A DNA stretch of 64,000 bases from assembly GCA_012932295.1 (NCBI GenBank), contig JAAONU010000016.1, positions 37,913,241-37,977,240 on the forward strand. Reading direction: 5' to 3'. This DNA comes from Cyclina sinensis (lineage: Eukaryota; Mollusca; Bivalvia; Venerida; Veneridae). Under the pieces are notes generated by a model. That model did no database searches and was not told the origin of the DNA. It saw only the letters and a program-made list of their open reading frames with translations. A program made the position numbers and the translations under genes. Shown here one piece after another: positions 63,475-64,000 of the stretch (position 1 is its first letter; each line of letters opens with the position of its first letter).

Positions 63475-64000
63475 CTGAAATAAAAATAAATTTCTAGATT
63501 ATAATCTGGTTCATCACGTCATTCACATGGAAGATTGTTTGGAATACAATACTGATTCTGGAGAGAGTCAGTAAAAAAGAACCTGCTCTAATTTAATTTA
63601 CATGGAAAGAATATCATTTAAAATAATTATACTTAATATACTTGTGTTCCCAAATTTATGGATAAAGCCAGCCTTTAGGGCTTGCTTTCATGGAACAACT
63701 AAACTTTTGAATACATCTCCTAATCATAATACATTGTACATCTAGAAAGCAGACAAAACTTTTCACTACAACTACATTGTTTCAATCTGATTAAAATCAG
63801 CTCCTAAATAACGCTCTGCTGTAGGATCTGAACATCACCAAAAGAAGGACACCTTCTCATGACCTTTGAATTAGCCAATCAGTACTTAGCTTTCAAGTTT
63901 TTGAAGGTGAAACAGTTTCTATTTTTAACCATTTGAATGCATGTAAAAAAACTATCCAATTAACTCTTTTTCTGCCATAAATGTCAAAGTTAATTGAAGA
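63475..64000. other. NELFA intron to the right edge, no exon seen
   Basis: No further NELFA exon with matching phase was found on the minus strand, so the 5' exons probably lie outside the window. Confidence 0.5.

Overview
This is a eukaryotic window, almost certainly from a bivalve mollusc. The evidence is AT-rich DNA, short exons with GT-AG introns, five animal genes, and a heavy load of bivalve-style repeats: Ty3 and LINE relics, MITEs, tandem-core elements with ~167-bp units, tRNA-derived SINEs and spaced repeats of the 'CAATAGGGGTCAT' type. I infer a heterodont, perhaps venerid, clam from the repeat style; this is not proven. I see no bacterial, organellar or viral replicon and no CRISPR array.

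Layout. (1) 1-2,130: decayed Ty3/gypsy pol remnant (+), GC-richer than its surroundings, apparently in a WDR91 intron. (2) 3,317-12,160 (-): N-terminal half of WDR91, nine coding exons including a 20-nt microexon; the WD40 part lies beyond the left edge. Two tandem-core elements (4,345-7,020) and SINE/MITE copies sit in its introns. (3) 13,601-14,437 (+): intact intronless NIT2 (omega-amidase), head to head with WDR91 and 48 bp from a TIR element with a 9-bp target duplication. (4) 14,650-25,800: gene desert of repeats, including a LINE RT fragment and a 55-bp palindromic satellite. (5) 25,811-33,744 (-): complete 11-exon SLC23-family transporter, 592 aa, with both family hallmark motifs changed. 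(6) 37,522-43,760 (-): complete 7-exon CHST15-like sulfotransferase, 540 aa, with a possible 33-nt cassette microexon. (7) 44,000-58,800: no recognised gene; several TIR and foldback elements and a tRNA-like SINE. (8) 58,818-63,474 (-): C-terminal six exons of NELFA; the 5' part lies beyond the right edge.

The genes are unrelated housekeeping or metabolic genes: endosome maturation, omega-amidase metabolism, nucleobase/ascorbate-type transport, Golgi sulfation, and Pol II pausing. Nothing suggests a shared pathway. The intron-exon models for WDR91, SLC23, CHST15 and NELFA were built by hand from splice sites, reading phase and family similarity. Summed coding lengths are divisible by three for the two complete multi-exon genes and for the NELFA segment, which supports them. 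I found no convincing new multi-gene system. The most unusual items are a PHD-like finger fused to the integrase end of the Ty3 relic, the altered SLC23 motifs, the candidate microexons, the MULE-like insertion beside NIT2, and the higher-order palindromic satellite.
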